53,610 nt of DNA, from NCBI RefSeq assembly GCF_003075415.1, contig NZ_QDAH01000041.1, positions 1-53,610 of the forward strand, in the 5' to 3' direction. Made by a program: the position numbers and the translations under genes. Position 1 is the stretch's first letter. Every line of letters starts with the position of its first letter. This DNA is from Microvirga sp. KLBC 81 (GTDB lineage: Bacteria > Pseudomonadota > Alphaproteobacteria > Rhizobiales > Beijerinckiaceae). Below are positions 16,413 through 24,539 of the stretch, piece by piece. A model generated the notes under the pieces. It was given only the letters and a program-made list of their open reading frames with translations, was not told where the DNA came from and ran no database searches.

Positions 16413-17405
16413 ATGAAGAAGATTCTGAACAATCCCGCCGATTACGTCGACGAGATGCTGGATGGCTTATGCGCCGCCCACCCTGAATTCTATGCGCAAC
16501 CGGAACGGCGGGTCATCGTACGTGCCGGGGAAAAGAAGGCGGGCAAGGTCGGCATCGTCACCGGCGGCGGCTCCGGTCATCTTCCGATCTTCACAGGCTA
16601 TGTCGGACCAGGTTTTCTTGACGGCGCCGCGATCGGCGATGTGTTTGCGAGCCCCTCGGCCGAGCAGATGGCCGCCTCCATGCGCCATGCCGATGCGGGT
16701 GCCGGCGTCCTTCGCCTCTACGGCAACTATGGCGGCGACATCATGAACTTCGACATGGCCGGCGAGATGCTGGAGTTGGAGGACGTCCGCTCCACCACTG
16801 TGCTGCTCACAGATGACGTCGCCTCCGCTCCGCCGAACGAAGCTGCGAAGCGTCGGGGCGTGGCTGGCATGGTCTATGCCTTCAAGATCGCCGGCTCCGC
16901 CGCCGAGACAATGGCGGATCTCGACGAGGTAACGCGGATTGCTCAGAAGGCTGCAGATTCATGCCGATCCATCGGCATGGCACTCTCGCCCTGCACCGTT
17001 CCCCAGGCGGGCAAGCCCACATTCCAGATCGGTGAGGACGAGATGGAAATGGGCATGGGCATCCACGGCGAGCCCGGCATCTGGCGCGACAAGCTCAAGC
17101 CTGCAGACGCCATCACCGACGAAATGTTGGACCGGCTCATTGCTGACCGTCCCCTACAGCGCGGCGAGCGGGTTTCAATCCTCGTCAATTCGTTGGGTGC
17201 AACCCCACTTGAGGAGCTCTACATCATGTATCGGCGCGCCCGTGCCCGTTTGAACGACATCGGTGTCGAGATCGTCATGCCGCTCGTCGGCCGCTATGCG
17301 ACCTCCATGGAAATGACGGGCGCAACGATCACTCTCATAGCACTTGATGACGAGCTCGAGCGGCACCTCAAAGCCCCGGCTGCCTGTGCCTATTGGCGGG
17401 TTTGA
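16413..17405 (+). CDS. dhaK: Dihydroxyacetone kinase-type subunit DhaK
   Basis: A 330-residue DAK1-domain protein. GGGSGHLP (51-58, with H56), D109 in YGGDIMNF and H218 in MGMGIHGEPG match the substrate-binding His/Asp residues known from E. coli DhaK; the His holds the ketose as a covalent hemiaminal. GGGGAGAAG before the ATG supports 16413. Together with DhaL it makes a split kinase. No DhaM phosphotransfer subunit follows, so ATP or an unlinked protein is the phosphate donor. The true substrate may be dihydroxyacetone or a four-carbon ketose such as erythrulose, since related enzymes phosphorylate erythrulose. Confidence 0.9.
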   Translation: MKKILNNPADYVDEMLDGLCAAHPEFYAQPERRVIVRAGEKKAGKVGIVTGGGSGHLPIFTGYVGPGFLDGAAIGDVFASPSAEQMAASMRHADAGAGVLRLYGNYGGDIMNFDMAGEMLELEDVRSTTVLLTDDVASAPPNEAAKRRGVAGMVYAFKIAGSAAETMADLDEVTRIAQKAADSCRSIGMALSPCTVPQAGKPTFQIGEDEMEMGMGIHGEPGIWRDKLKPADAITDEMLDRLIADRPLQRGERVSILVNSLGATPLEELYIMYRRARARLNDIGVEIVMPLVGRYATSMEMTGATITLIALDDELERHLKAPAACAYWRV

Positions 17406-17415
17406 GGAGGCCACG

Positions 17416-18012
17416 ATGTCAATCGACAGCGCCGTGCTCGCCAGAGCAGTTTCCAGTATCGCCGCATCCGTGCAGAACAACGCCGAAGAGTTGAACGCAG
17501 CCGACGGCACACTTGGAGACGGAGACCTCGGCATCACTGTCTCACGTGGGTTCCAGGAGGCTGCCGCGGCAGCGACCCCCGCAGATATAGGGCTCGCCAT
17601 GCTCGAATACGCGAAGGCGTTTCAGCGTGTCTCCTCCTCGTCCTATGGCACCCTTGTGGCAACCGCCTTCATGGCAGCTGCAAAAGCACTGAAAGGACGA
17701 GAGGAGTTCGACGCAGAGGAAATCCCCGACCTCCTCGAAGCAGCACTCACAGCGATGATCAACCGAGGGAAAGCGGCCCTTGGCGACAAGACCGTCCTGG
17801 ACAGCTTGGCAGCCATCGTAGAAGCAACCCGCAATGCGTCGGCCGATACCATGGTCGCTGCGGCAAAAGCCGCAGCAGCAGACACGGTCGAAACCTTCCG
17901 GGGAAAACCTAACAAGATCGGACGCGCGCGCATGTTCGGCGACCAGAGCATCGGCTTGCCGGATCCTGGCCAGCTAGCGCTGCAGCGTATCGTGGAAGGT
18001 CTGCCAAGTTGA
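17416..18012 (+). CDS. dhaL: Dihydroxyacetone kinase-type subunit DhaL
   Basis: A 198-residue DAK2-domain protein. The Mg/nucleotide-binding Asp residues are kept as D30, D35 and D37 in AADGTLGDGDLG, numbered as I recall them for E. coli DhaL. The His of the usual GDGDHG is Leu here (L38). GAGGAGG before the ATG at 17416 fixes the start, 10 bp after dhaK. It carries the nucleotide and transfers phosphate to the ketose held by DhaK. The Leu may mark a subfamily with another donor or substrate. Confidence 0.88.
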   Translation: MSIDSAVLARAVSSIAASVQNNAEELNAADGTLGDGDLGITVSRGFQEAAAAATPADIGLAMLEYAKAFQRVSSSSYGTLVATAFMAAAKALKGREEFDAEEIPDLLEAALTAMINRGKAALGDKTVLDSLAAIVEATRNASADTMVAAAKAAAADTVETFRGKPNKIGRARMFGDQSIGLPDPGQLALQRIVEGLPS

Positions 18013-18059
18013 AGTGCTCCCACATGGTGGAGCAGCCATAATATACGCAGGAGATGAGA

Positions 18060-18935
18060 ATGGCCGATCTTGCATTCCTCGGACTCGGGATCATGGGCAG
18101 AGGCATGGTTCGCAACCTCCTCAAGGCTGGACACAGGGTCTCCGTGTGGAACAGAACGCAACGGGATCTACCGGCTGATCTCGCCGAAGCAAAGACTGCG
18201 GCATCGATCCCAGACGTTGTGAGTGGCAAGCGCCTTGTCATGGCCTGTCTCACGGGTCCGGACGCTCAGCGGGAGACTCTCCTTGCACGAGGCGGAGTAA
18301 TCGACAGCGCGAAGGCCGGAACCGTGATCGTAGATGCGACGACCACTGACCCGCGAGTAACGCTCGAAGTGGCGGAGGCGGCGGAAAAGCGCGGACTCCA
18401 GTATCTCGACACGCCGGTTTTCGGTTCGAAGAACGAAGCTTGGGAAGGACGGCTCGATTTCGTATGCGGCGGGGACCGTGCCGCGTTCGATGCAATCCGC
18501 CCCATTCTCGATACTATGGCGGCGACCGTGCACTATCTCGGACCATCGTCGAAGGGAGCCGCCGCGAAGCTCGTCGGCAACCTTCTCGTTGCGGCCCAGA
18601 TGGTATCACTCGGCGAGGCCCTCTCCCTAGCTCGCAAAAGTGGTCTCGATCCCGAAGCGCTAATGGGCTACTTGGACGTGACCGATTTCTCGTCAGGTCT
18701 GATCAGAGGTGTGGGCCGGGCCACGCTTTCGGGCGATTTCACACCCCATTTCTATCTCAAGCACATGCTCAAGGATGCTCGTCTCATCGGCGATTACGCA
18801 CGATCCGTCGGTGCGAGCCTGCCGAGCACTGCGGTCACAACCGAACTCTACCAAGCTGCGGCCAACAAAGGACTCGGCGATCTGAACGCATCTGCCCTTC
18901 ACAAATTGCTGTTCGAAATGTCCAGTCTCGATTGA
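18060..18935 (+). CDS. Beta-hydroxyacid dehydrogenase (HIBADH/GLYR1 family)
   Basis: A 291-residue NAD(P)-dependent dehydrogenase. The Rossmann start is FLGLGIMGRGM (6-16), the substrate loop is DTPVFGSKNEAWEG (117-130, where DxPVSGG is usual), and the catalytic Lys is K170 with N174 (GAAAKLVGNLL), equivalent to K171/N175 of 3-hydroxyisobutyrate dehydrogenase as I recall it. AGGAG lies 6 nt before the ATG at 18060, which beats the ATG at 18054 with no spacing. As the last gene of the operon it may reduce a semialdehyde or oxidise a hydroxyacid made by the pathway, as tartronate semialdehyde or sulfolactaldehyde reductases do. The substrate is unknown. Confidence 0.88.
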   Translation: MADLAFLGLGIMGRGMVRNLLKAGHRVSVWNRTQRDLPADLAEAKTAASIPDVVSGKRLVMACLTGPDAQRETLLARGGVIDSAKAGTVIVDATTTDPRVTLEVAEAAEKRGLQYLDTPVFGSKNEAWEGRLDFVCGGDRAAFDAIRPILDTMAATVHYLGPSSKGAAAKLVGNLLVAAQMVSLGEALSLARKSGLDPEALMGYLDVTDFSSGLIRGVGRATLSGDFTPHFYLKHMLKDARLIGDYARSVGASLPSTAVTTELYQAAANKGLGDLNASALHKLLFEMSSLD

Positions 18936-18954
18936 AGCGTTCGCTCGATGAATG

Positions 18955-18975
18955 GGGGCTGATGCGCTCAGCCCC
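18955..18975 (+). terminator. Terminator-like hairpin at the operon end
   Basis: GGGGCTGA (18955-18962) pairs perfectly with TCAGCCCC (18968-18975) across TGCGC, 20 bp after the last stop of the catabolic operon. Only a weak T content follows (TCTACCTT). It is the likely end of the long plus-strand transcript. Confidence 0.6.
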
Positions 18976-19112
18976 TCTACCTTATGAAGGTTGGTGAACG
19001 TCTTCCCGGGTCAGAAGTGGAAGTCCCCTGTCCTTCACAGAGTCCGCTTACCGCTCGCAAGCTGATCACGGCGCCTGGTCCGAGAGTGCCCGAAGCGGCC
19101 ATTTGACTTGCG

Positions 19113-20570
19113 TCATAGCTGGTTTCCAGGGGGTGAAAGGCGGATTGCGGGAGCACGACTCCCGATTGCGATCGCGAGAGCGAAGACGAGCAAGACTGTA
19201 GCGACTGCGAACGTGATTTCCATGCCGGTGGCAACGGCCTGAAGATGCGCAGCCGTGACATCGAAAGTCGCCGAGGCAAACGCAAATACCGCCCCCATGA
19301 CGGACGCGCCCGTGATGAGGCCGAGATTGCGCGCAAGGTTCAGCATGCCCGAAGTAACACCCCGCTGGTCAGGTCGAATATCCTTCATCACGGCGGTGTT
19401 GTTGGCGGTCTGGAACAGCGCATAGCCGGCAGTGACGACAACGATGGGAGCGATGTAACCGGCGATGCCGGACGTCGCCGGCATTATGGCTAGCATGAGC
19501 GAGCCGGCCGTCATCCCGGCAAGCCCGGCGATGGTCATGGGTTCGGCACCGAACCTGTCGACGATGCGGCCAGCCGGTACGCCAGTGAATGCTGCGACAA
19601 GCGGACCAGCCGACATGATCAGTCCGATGAAAGCCGTATCGAGCCCGAGTGAGTCAGAGAGATAGAACGGCCCGACCACCAGCGTCGTCATCATCACCGT
19701 CGAGACGAGGGCACTCGTCGCAAGACCCGCGCTCAATGTCGGATTCCGGAATATCGCCAGACGGATCAGGGGTGACGCGGCCCTCGCCTCGGCGCGCACA
19801 AAGAGGCCAGCTCCGAAGACGGCGGCTCCCAGCAGAGCCACGTTCAGCAGGCCGAAATGCCCGCGCCCGATCGTCATAGCGAGCGCATAAGTCGCGAGCG
19901 TCAAAGCCAGCAGCACCGTGCCCGTTATGTCGAAGCCGGGGCGATCCGCCTTCGGGCGTCGGCCATCGACCGGCAGGGTGCGATGCGCGAGAAGGAATGT
20001 GAGAGCCCCAAGCGGCACGGTGACGAGGAAGATCGCCCGCCAGCCGAGGCCGGCGATCAGAACGCCGCCGAGCGAAGGACCAAGTGCGGTGCCAATGGCG
20101 GACATGGTTCCGAGCAGCCCCATGGCGCTGCCGGTCTTTGCTTTCGGAACTATTTCGCCGACAAAGGCCATCGTGAGGGCCATCATGATGGCTGCTCCTA
20201 ATCCCTGCACGACCCTTGCGGCGATCAGCAGCCACAGAGTGGGGGCGGCGCCGCACAGGACCAAGCCGGCCGTGAAGAGGATGATACCGATGAGCAGCAG
20301 CCTTCGGCGGCCAGTGATGTCGCCGAGCCGTCCAACGTCCACACTCAGGGTGGTGATGGTGAGGAGGTAGGCGAGAACGACCCACTGGACCTGCTGAAAG
20401 GAGCCCGTGAACGCCTGTGCCACGGCCGGCAAGCCGACATTGGAGATGCTGGTGCCGAGCGATGGCAGCAGCATGGAGAGCGACAGGCCGACGAGCGCCA
20501 CCCCAATCGAAGGTGGCCGTTCCGCATGTCCGAGCCTTGCCCGGTCCTGTTCGGCAACCATCAGCGTCAT
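19113..20570 (-). CDS. MFS efflux transporter, DHA2 (EmrB/QacA) type
   Basis: A 485-residue, roughly 14-helix drug:H+ antiporter-like protein. Family motifs include LGDITGRRRLLLIG (cytoplasmic loop 2-3), the gating helix AMGLLGTMSAIGTALGPSLGGVL, and AGRIVDRFGAEP. The start at 20570 has CGGAG about 6 nt upstream; the longer frame to 20636 lacks one. It lies divergent from a LysR regulator, the classic arrangement for an inducible efflux pump. No membrane-fusion partner is nearby, so it probably works alone in the inner membrane. The substrate is unknown. Confidence 0.88.
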   Translation of the reverse strand: MTLMVAEQDRARLGHAERPPSIGVALVGLSLSMLLPSLGTSISNVGLPAVAQAFTGSFQQVQWVVLAYLLTITTLSVDVGRLGDITGRRRLLLIGIILFTAGLVLCGAAPTLWLLIAARVVQGLGAAIMMALTMAFVGEIVPKAKTGSAMGLLGTMSAIGTALGPSLGGVLIAGLGWRAIFLVTVPLGALTFLLAHRTLPVDGRRPKADRPGFDITGTVLLALTLATYALAMTIGRGHFGLLNVALLGAAVFGAGLFVRAEARAASPLIRLAIFRNPTLSAGLATSALVSTVMMTTLVVGPFYLSDSLGLDTAFIGLIMSAGPLVAAFTGVPAGRIVDRFGAEPMTIAGLAGMTAGSLMLAIMPATSGIAGYIAPIVVVTAGYALFQTANNTAVMKDIRPDQRGVTSGMLNLARNLGLITGASVMGAVFAFASATFDVTAAHLQAVATGMEITFAVATVLLVFALAIAIGSRAPAIRLSPPGNQL

Positions 20571-20589
20571 GATGAACTCCGTTTTCTGG

Positions 20590-20609
20590 CGGCTCCCGGA
20601 ACGGAGCCG
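20590..20609. promoter_or_regulatory. Inverted repeat in the MFS/LysR divergent promoter
   Basis: CGGCTCC (20590-20596) and GGAGCCG (20603-20609) flank CGGAAC, 20 bp upstream of the MFS start codon. It is either an operator for the divergent LysR regulator or a leader hairpin of the pump mRNA. Confidence 0.35.
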
Positions 20610-20712
20610 TCCGAACCGTAGTCCTCTGCCAGACATGGCGGAACGCGCATCGTTTGCACTTCACTCCTGCGCCTGACGCCACATCACGATCAGGCTGTGC
20701 TATGGTCGACGC

Positions 20713-21618
20713 ATGCCAATCCCTGACCTCAACCTGCTCGTCACCCTTGATGTATTGCTCGCGGAAGGCAGCGTTGCGCGCGCAGCCGAACGGCTGCGGC
20801 TGAGTCCCTCGGCGATGAGCCGGGCGTTGGCGCGATTGCGCGAGACGACTGGCGATCCACTGCTGGTCAGGGCCGGGCGCGGTCTCGTTCCCACACCCCG
20901 AGCGCTCGAACTCCGCGAGCGGGTCGGCCAGCTCGTGCAGGACGCAGAAGCGGTTCTACGCCCCGCTGAGAGCCTCAATCTCAAGCAACTCGTCCGAACG
21001 TTCACGCTGCGGACCAGCGAAGGCTTCGCAGAGAACTTTGGGCCGGACCTCCTTGCGCGTGTCAGCGAGGAAGCTCCCGGCGTGCGGCTGCGCTTCATGC
21101 TGAAGTCAAACAAGGACAGCGCGTCGCTTCGCGACGGGACGGTCGACCTGGAAACGGGCGTCGTGGGGAAGGCGACTGGTCCGGAGGTGCGTGCGCAGGC
21201 ATTGTTCCGAGACCGTTTCATTGGCGTCGTGCGAATGGGGCACCCACTGAGCCAGGGCGAGATCACTCCCTCCCGTTATGCAGCCGGCAGGCACATCTGC
21301 GTCTCGCGGCGGGGGCTCGACAGAGGACCGATTGATAAAGCCTTAGAACCGCTCGGGCTGGAACGGGACATCGTCACGATCGTCGGTGGTTTTTCGACTG
21401 CGCTGGCTCTCGCTCGGACCTCCGACCTGATCGCCACTGTTCCCGAACGACACACCGGAAGCTTGCGCGTCGGAATGGATAGTTTTCTCCTTCCTATTCC
21501 TATTCCGGAGGTCACGGTTTCGCTGCTCTGGCACCCACGGTTGGATGCTGATCCAGCGCATCGCTGGCTGCGCGCGTGCGTTCGGGACGTTTGCAGCACG
21601 CAACAGTTCAGTCCCTAA
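20713..21618 (+). CDS. LysR-family transcriptional regulator
   Basis: A 301-residue regulator with the winged helix at about 1-60 (PDLNLLVTLDVLLAEGSVARAAERLRLSPSAMSRALARLRE, DPLLVRAGRGLVPT) and a periplasmic-binding-like effector domain at about 90-300. The DLNLL start and the RAGRGLVPT wing are typical of the NodD/PcpR-like branch. It is divergent from the efflux pump across 142 bp and most likely controls it and itself in response to a pump substrate. Confidence 0.9.
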   Translation: MPIPDLNLLVTLDVLLAEGSVARAAERLRLSPSAMSRALARLRETTGDPLLVRAGRGLVPTPRALELRERVGQLVQDAEAVLRPAESLNLKQLVRTFTLRTSEGFAENFGPDLLARVSEEAPGVRLRFMLKSNKDSASLRDGTVDLETGVVGKATGPEVRAQALFRDRFIGVVRMGHPLSQGEITPSRYAAGRHICVSRRGLDRGPIDKALEPLGLERDIVTIVGGFSTALALARTSDLIATVPERHTGSLRVGMDSFLLPIPIPEVTVSLLWHPRLDADPAHRWLRACVRDVCSTQQFSP

Positions 21619-21653
21619 GGGTTAAATGACCACGCGGGCGATACTCTGATCGC

Positions 21654-22550
21654 CTACCGCAGGCGGTCCCAGACAAGTGCCGCCAGGGGCATGACGTGGT
21701 TGCGCCTCAGAGTAATGATCAGAACGCCGCAGAGCGCGATCCCGGTGCCGAGAGCCATTCGAGTGTCAAAACGATCCCCAGTCACCAAGATCCCCAACGC
21801 CACGGTCATCAAGGGATTCATAATCGTTAGAGGCGCGATCAGGTTGGCAGGATACTTGCCAATCAGGCCATAGTAGATGGTGTGGGCGAGCAGGGACACG
21901 ATCAGGGCCGAAAACAGCAAGGCCGCTAGGAAGCCCCAACCCGCCTCCAGTGACCTCGGGATCTGATCGGTCTCAAAGCCTGCCGTCAGGAAAGCAAGCG
22001 GCACCACGGATGCAAGGCCGATCCAAGCCTGGAACCGCAGCGGCTGAACGCCTTCCATCTGCTTCATCATCACGGCTGCCAGAGACCCTGCGGCTGCAGA
22101 CCCAAGGATCAGGACGAGCCCACTGGAGATTGGAAGCCCGTTATCGGGATTCCACATCACCAGCACGCCGCCCACAAAGGTCATGGCGATCCCGAGCCCT
22201 CTTCGCCAGTAGATTTTCTCCCCGAGCATGACGACAGACAGGAGAGTCGTGATCGGGAGTCCGAGTTGGGTTACGACGGCTGCGCTTGAGGGGCTCGCGG
22301 TCTTGATACCAAGGAAGAAGAGCGCAAAGCCACCGCCGCCCATGAGGAACCCGACCAGAAGGATGCGCCAGGTCGGCCGTGGAATAGGCAGGAGCCATGG
22401 CATGACCAACAGCGCGACGATGCCATATCGGGTCGCCGCATAGAACAAGGGCGGGATCTCCATTCCGGTCACGACGAGCTTGCTCACCACTGTGTGCATC
22501 GCCCACAAGAGGCACACCAGAAGCATCAGGGAAAAATCACGGAGATCCAT
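21654..22550 (-). CDS. EamA/DMT-superfamily transporter
   Basis: A 298-residue inner-membrane protein with about 10 helices in two EamA repeats (ALMHTVVSK-type start MLLVCLLWAMHTVVSKLVV; second repeat from about 150). The start at 22550 follows AAAGG on the minus strand; the longer frame to 22592 has no such site. DMT exporters move metabolites, amino acids or drugs. It converges on the LysR gene with a 35-bp gap and shows no clear functional link to its neighbours. The substrate is unknown. Confidence 0.87.
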   Translation of the reverse strand: MDLRDFSLMLLVCLLWAMHTVVSKLVVTGMEIPPLFYAATRYGIVALLVMPWLLPIPRPTWRILLVGFLMGGGGFALFFLGIKTASPSSAAVVTQLGLPITTLLSVVMLGEKIYWRRGLGIAMTFVGGVLVMWNPDNGLPISSGLVLILGSAAAGSLAAVMMKQMEGVQPLRFQAWIGLASVVPLAFLTAGFETDQIPRSLEAGWGFLAALLFSALIVSLLAHTIYYGLIGKYPANLIAPLTIMNPLMTVALGILVTGDRFDTRMALGTGIALCGVLIITLRRNHVMPLAALVWDRLR

Positions 22551-22697
22551 GACCTTTGATAAACCGGCCCTGGAGAGCACCACAACTGCCAAGAGCGTTG
22601 AGCTGGCATGCGGAAACGCGGGGCCTGGAGCATCGCATCATTATGCGCGGAAAACCGGGGTCACTTTCAACAATGCGCGCATGAAAGGGAGTGACCA

Positions 22698-22740
22698 TCG
22701 GCTAGATCCCAAAATTGAGATCATCCGGTGATCTAGCCGA
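22698..22740. repeat. Long inverted repeat with alternative pairings
   Basis: TCGGCTAGATC (22698-22708) is the exact reverse complement of GATCTAGCCGA (22730-22740), with a 21-nt loop. Within it, AGATCA and TGATCT also pair. It sits between the EamA gene and the cytochrome c gene in about 260 bp of otherwise featureless sequence. It may be a terminator for the cytochrome operon or a protein-binding palindrome. Confidence 0.5.
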
Positions 22741-22814
22741 AGCAAATGAGCGCCGCCCGTCCTGCTGACCCGAGATGCCATCACTGAAACGAGGTGGCGG
22801 ATTAGACACGCACG

Positions 22815-23204
22815 CTATGGACGAGGGATGGACCGGAGGTAAGCGATCAGGTCCGCGCGTTCGGCTGGATCGTCGATCCCGTGGAACTGCATGCTGGTCC
22901 TCGGCGCCACGGTCTCAGGCTCCGCGGTGAACCTGTCGAGCAGCGCTTCCGACCAGACCCTTTCGCGAGCCGCGAGATCTCGCATCGCCAGTGAATAGTC
23001 GAAATCGTCCTGTGCGGCGATAGGCTGGCCGATAATGCCCGCGAGGTTGGGACCTTGCAGGTTCGTCTCGCCCGGCATGACCGAATGGCACGCGTAGCAG
23101 TACTGGAAAATCCGTTCGCCCCGTGCCGGATCGCCCGCGTTGGCAGGCGATCCTGCGCCCGGAAAGGCAGCACACGCAACGAGGACCGCGATCCGTGGCC
23201 TCAC
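22815..23204 (-). CDS. Periplasmic class I cytochrome c
   Basis: A 129-residue small cytochrome. The signal peptide spans about 1-23 (ends SPANA). One heme site, CYACH (C36, C39, H40), and a likely axial Met (M103 area, RTSMQFHGI) follow. The start overlaps the stop of the beta-propeller gene by 4 bp, so the pair is translationally coupled. It should accept electrons in the periplasm, perhaps from a dehydrogenase partner. The propeller may be that partner or a scaffold. Its length and the NLQGPNLAGIIG stretch fit cytochrome c2-like proteins. Confidence 0.88.
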   Translation of the reverse strand: MRPRIAVLVACAAFPGAGSPANAGDPARGERIFQYCYACHSVMPGETNLQGPNLAGIIGQPIAAQDDFDYSLAMRDLAARERVWSEALLDRFTAEPETVAPRTSMQFHGIDDPAERADLIAYLRSIPRP

Positions 23205-24175
23205 TGCGTGGTTCCGTTGCGGATCACCACGAGCCTGTCCGCACCCGACTCGGGCAGCCAGACCTCCCCTGGGCGGCCGAGGATCTGGCGGACATTCGCC
23301 CCCTCCTCTGATTTCGGGATCGTCGTGAAAGCCTCCGTCTTCGGATCGAAGGCATGGATTGCGTTGCCGCCGAAGTCGGACACCCAGACAATGTTGCGCT
23401 CATCGACATAGACTGCATAGGCCCGCGGCTGCCCGCCTGGCAGCTTCCAGGCCCTCCATTCACCGCTCCTGGGATCATGCATGGAAAGCTGGCCCGAGTT
23501 CCACTCGGAGATCCACAGACGACCCTGGCTGTCTGACCAGACCCGCCGCGCCCCCTGGTTCGGCGTCGGCGGCTCGATCACTTTCGCGTCTCCCGTCTCC
23601 AGATCGATCTTCGCCAGGTGACTTCCTGCCAAGGAGACGTAGTAGATCTCCCCGTCCGGGGTCGAGGCGATGCCGTAAGGTCCCCGTCCCTTCGGATCCT
23701 TAAACACCTTCATGTCGCCCGTCTTGGGATCGAGGCGGCCGTAGATGCCGTTCTGGCCCGTGAACCAGTGCACGCCGTTCCTGTCGAAGGCGCCGGTATT
23801 CAGATTGGTGTAGCCGGTGTCCTCGGGCAGCCGCCAGACCTTCACCCCCTCGGTCTTCGGATCGAAACGCACGATGGCGTTCTGCCCGCCGTCCGTGATC
23901 CAGGCAGCCCCGTCCGGTCCCTGGATCACACCGTGAGGCGCCGACCTCGGGCCGAGCGTCACCTCACGGACATTCCCTGTTTGAGGATCGAGAATGCCGA
24001 GAGCGCCCTTGCGCTGGGCGGTGTACCAGACCTTCCCGTCTGGAGCCGGTGCGACATCGTGCGGACGGGCACCTTGCGGGAGATGATAGACCTGCCGGTC
24101 GAGAGCAGATGCAGATGACACGGCAATGAACGCGGTGGTCGCCGCAAGGGCAAGGCGACGGAAAAGCGCGAGCAT
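23201..24175 (-). CDS. Secreted beta-propeller protein (Vgb/SMP-30-like)
   Basis: A 324-residue protein with a signal peptide (about 1-24, ASA-LD) and about seven repeats of the pattern PxGxVWYTxxxxxxLGxLDPxTG. This is the fold of virginiamycin B lyase and related propellers. The region that carries a His in Vgb (RPHA as I recall it) reads RAYA here, so streptogramin lyase activity is doubtful. Being exported and coupled to a cytochrome c argues for a periplasmic redox or sensor role. The usual automatic label, streptogramin lyase, should not be taken at face value. Confidence 0.8.
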   Translation of the reverse strand: MLALFRRLALAATTAFIAVSSASALDRQVYHLPQGARPHDVAPAPDGKVWYTAQRKGALGILDPQTGNVREVTLGPRSAPHGVIQGPDGAAWITDGGQNAIVRFDPKTEGVKVWRLPEDTGYTNLNTGAFDRNGVHWFTGQNGIYGRLDPKTGDMKVFKDPKGRGPYGIASTPDGEIYYVSLAGSHLAKIDLETGDAKVIEPPTPNQGARRVWSDSQGRLWISEWNSGQLSMHDPRSGEWRAWKLPGGQPRAYAVYVDERNIVWVSDFGGNAIHAFDPKTEAFTTIPKSEEGANVRQILGRPGEVWLPESGADRLVVIRNGTTQ

Positions 24176-24539
24176 AGGGCTCTCCTGTTGTCAGAGCAGA
24201 GCATGGAGCCAGATTGTGTCAATCCTCCAAGGCGGCAAGATGGGAGACGTTCACACTGCCGCGAGAGCCCTAAGGGCACACGATCGCCATCAGCGCCCTT
24301 TCGATGGCATCTGGAAGGATAACACCGCGGCAGTGTTCGCCACCTAAGCAAGGGCAGGAATGCGCTCACCTGAAGTGGAGACGATGGCGTGCAGGAGGCG
24401 ACCATTCCACCTGATTGTGGGGTCCGCGACGGGCCAGGAGGCTCAGGGACGAGCGATTTCGATCTGCTCCACCTGATTGAGACAGCCTAAGCAGGGCCCT
24501 AAGTGCTGTTCGGCACTGCATTCAGACCAAGGGGTTACC
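24176..24539. other. Intergenic region between divergent genes, with 12-bp direct repeats
   Basis: About 360 bp between the beta-propeller gene (leftward) and the hydrolase gene (rightward). TCCACCTGATTG occurs twice, at 24406-24417 and 24468-24479, and CCTAAGCA also occurs twice, near 24344 and 24486. No gene is supported. The repeats could be regulator-binding sites for either promoter or part of a small duplication. Confidence 0.4.

Noticed and set aside
23201..24175. Streptogramin B resistance lyase
   Set aside because: The protein is exported and coupled to a cytochrome c, and the catalytic His region differs by eye; resistance is not supported.
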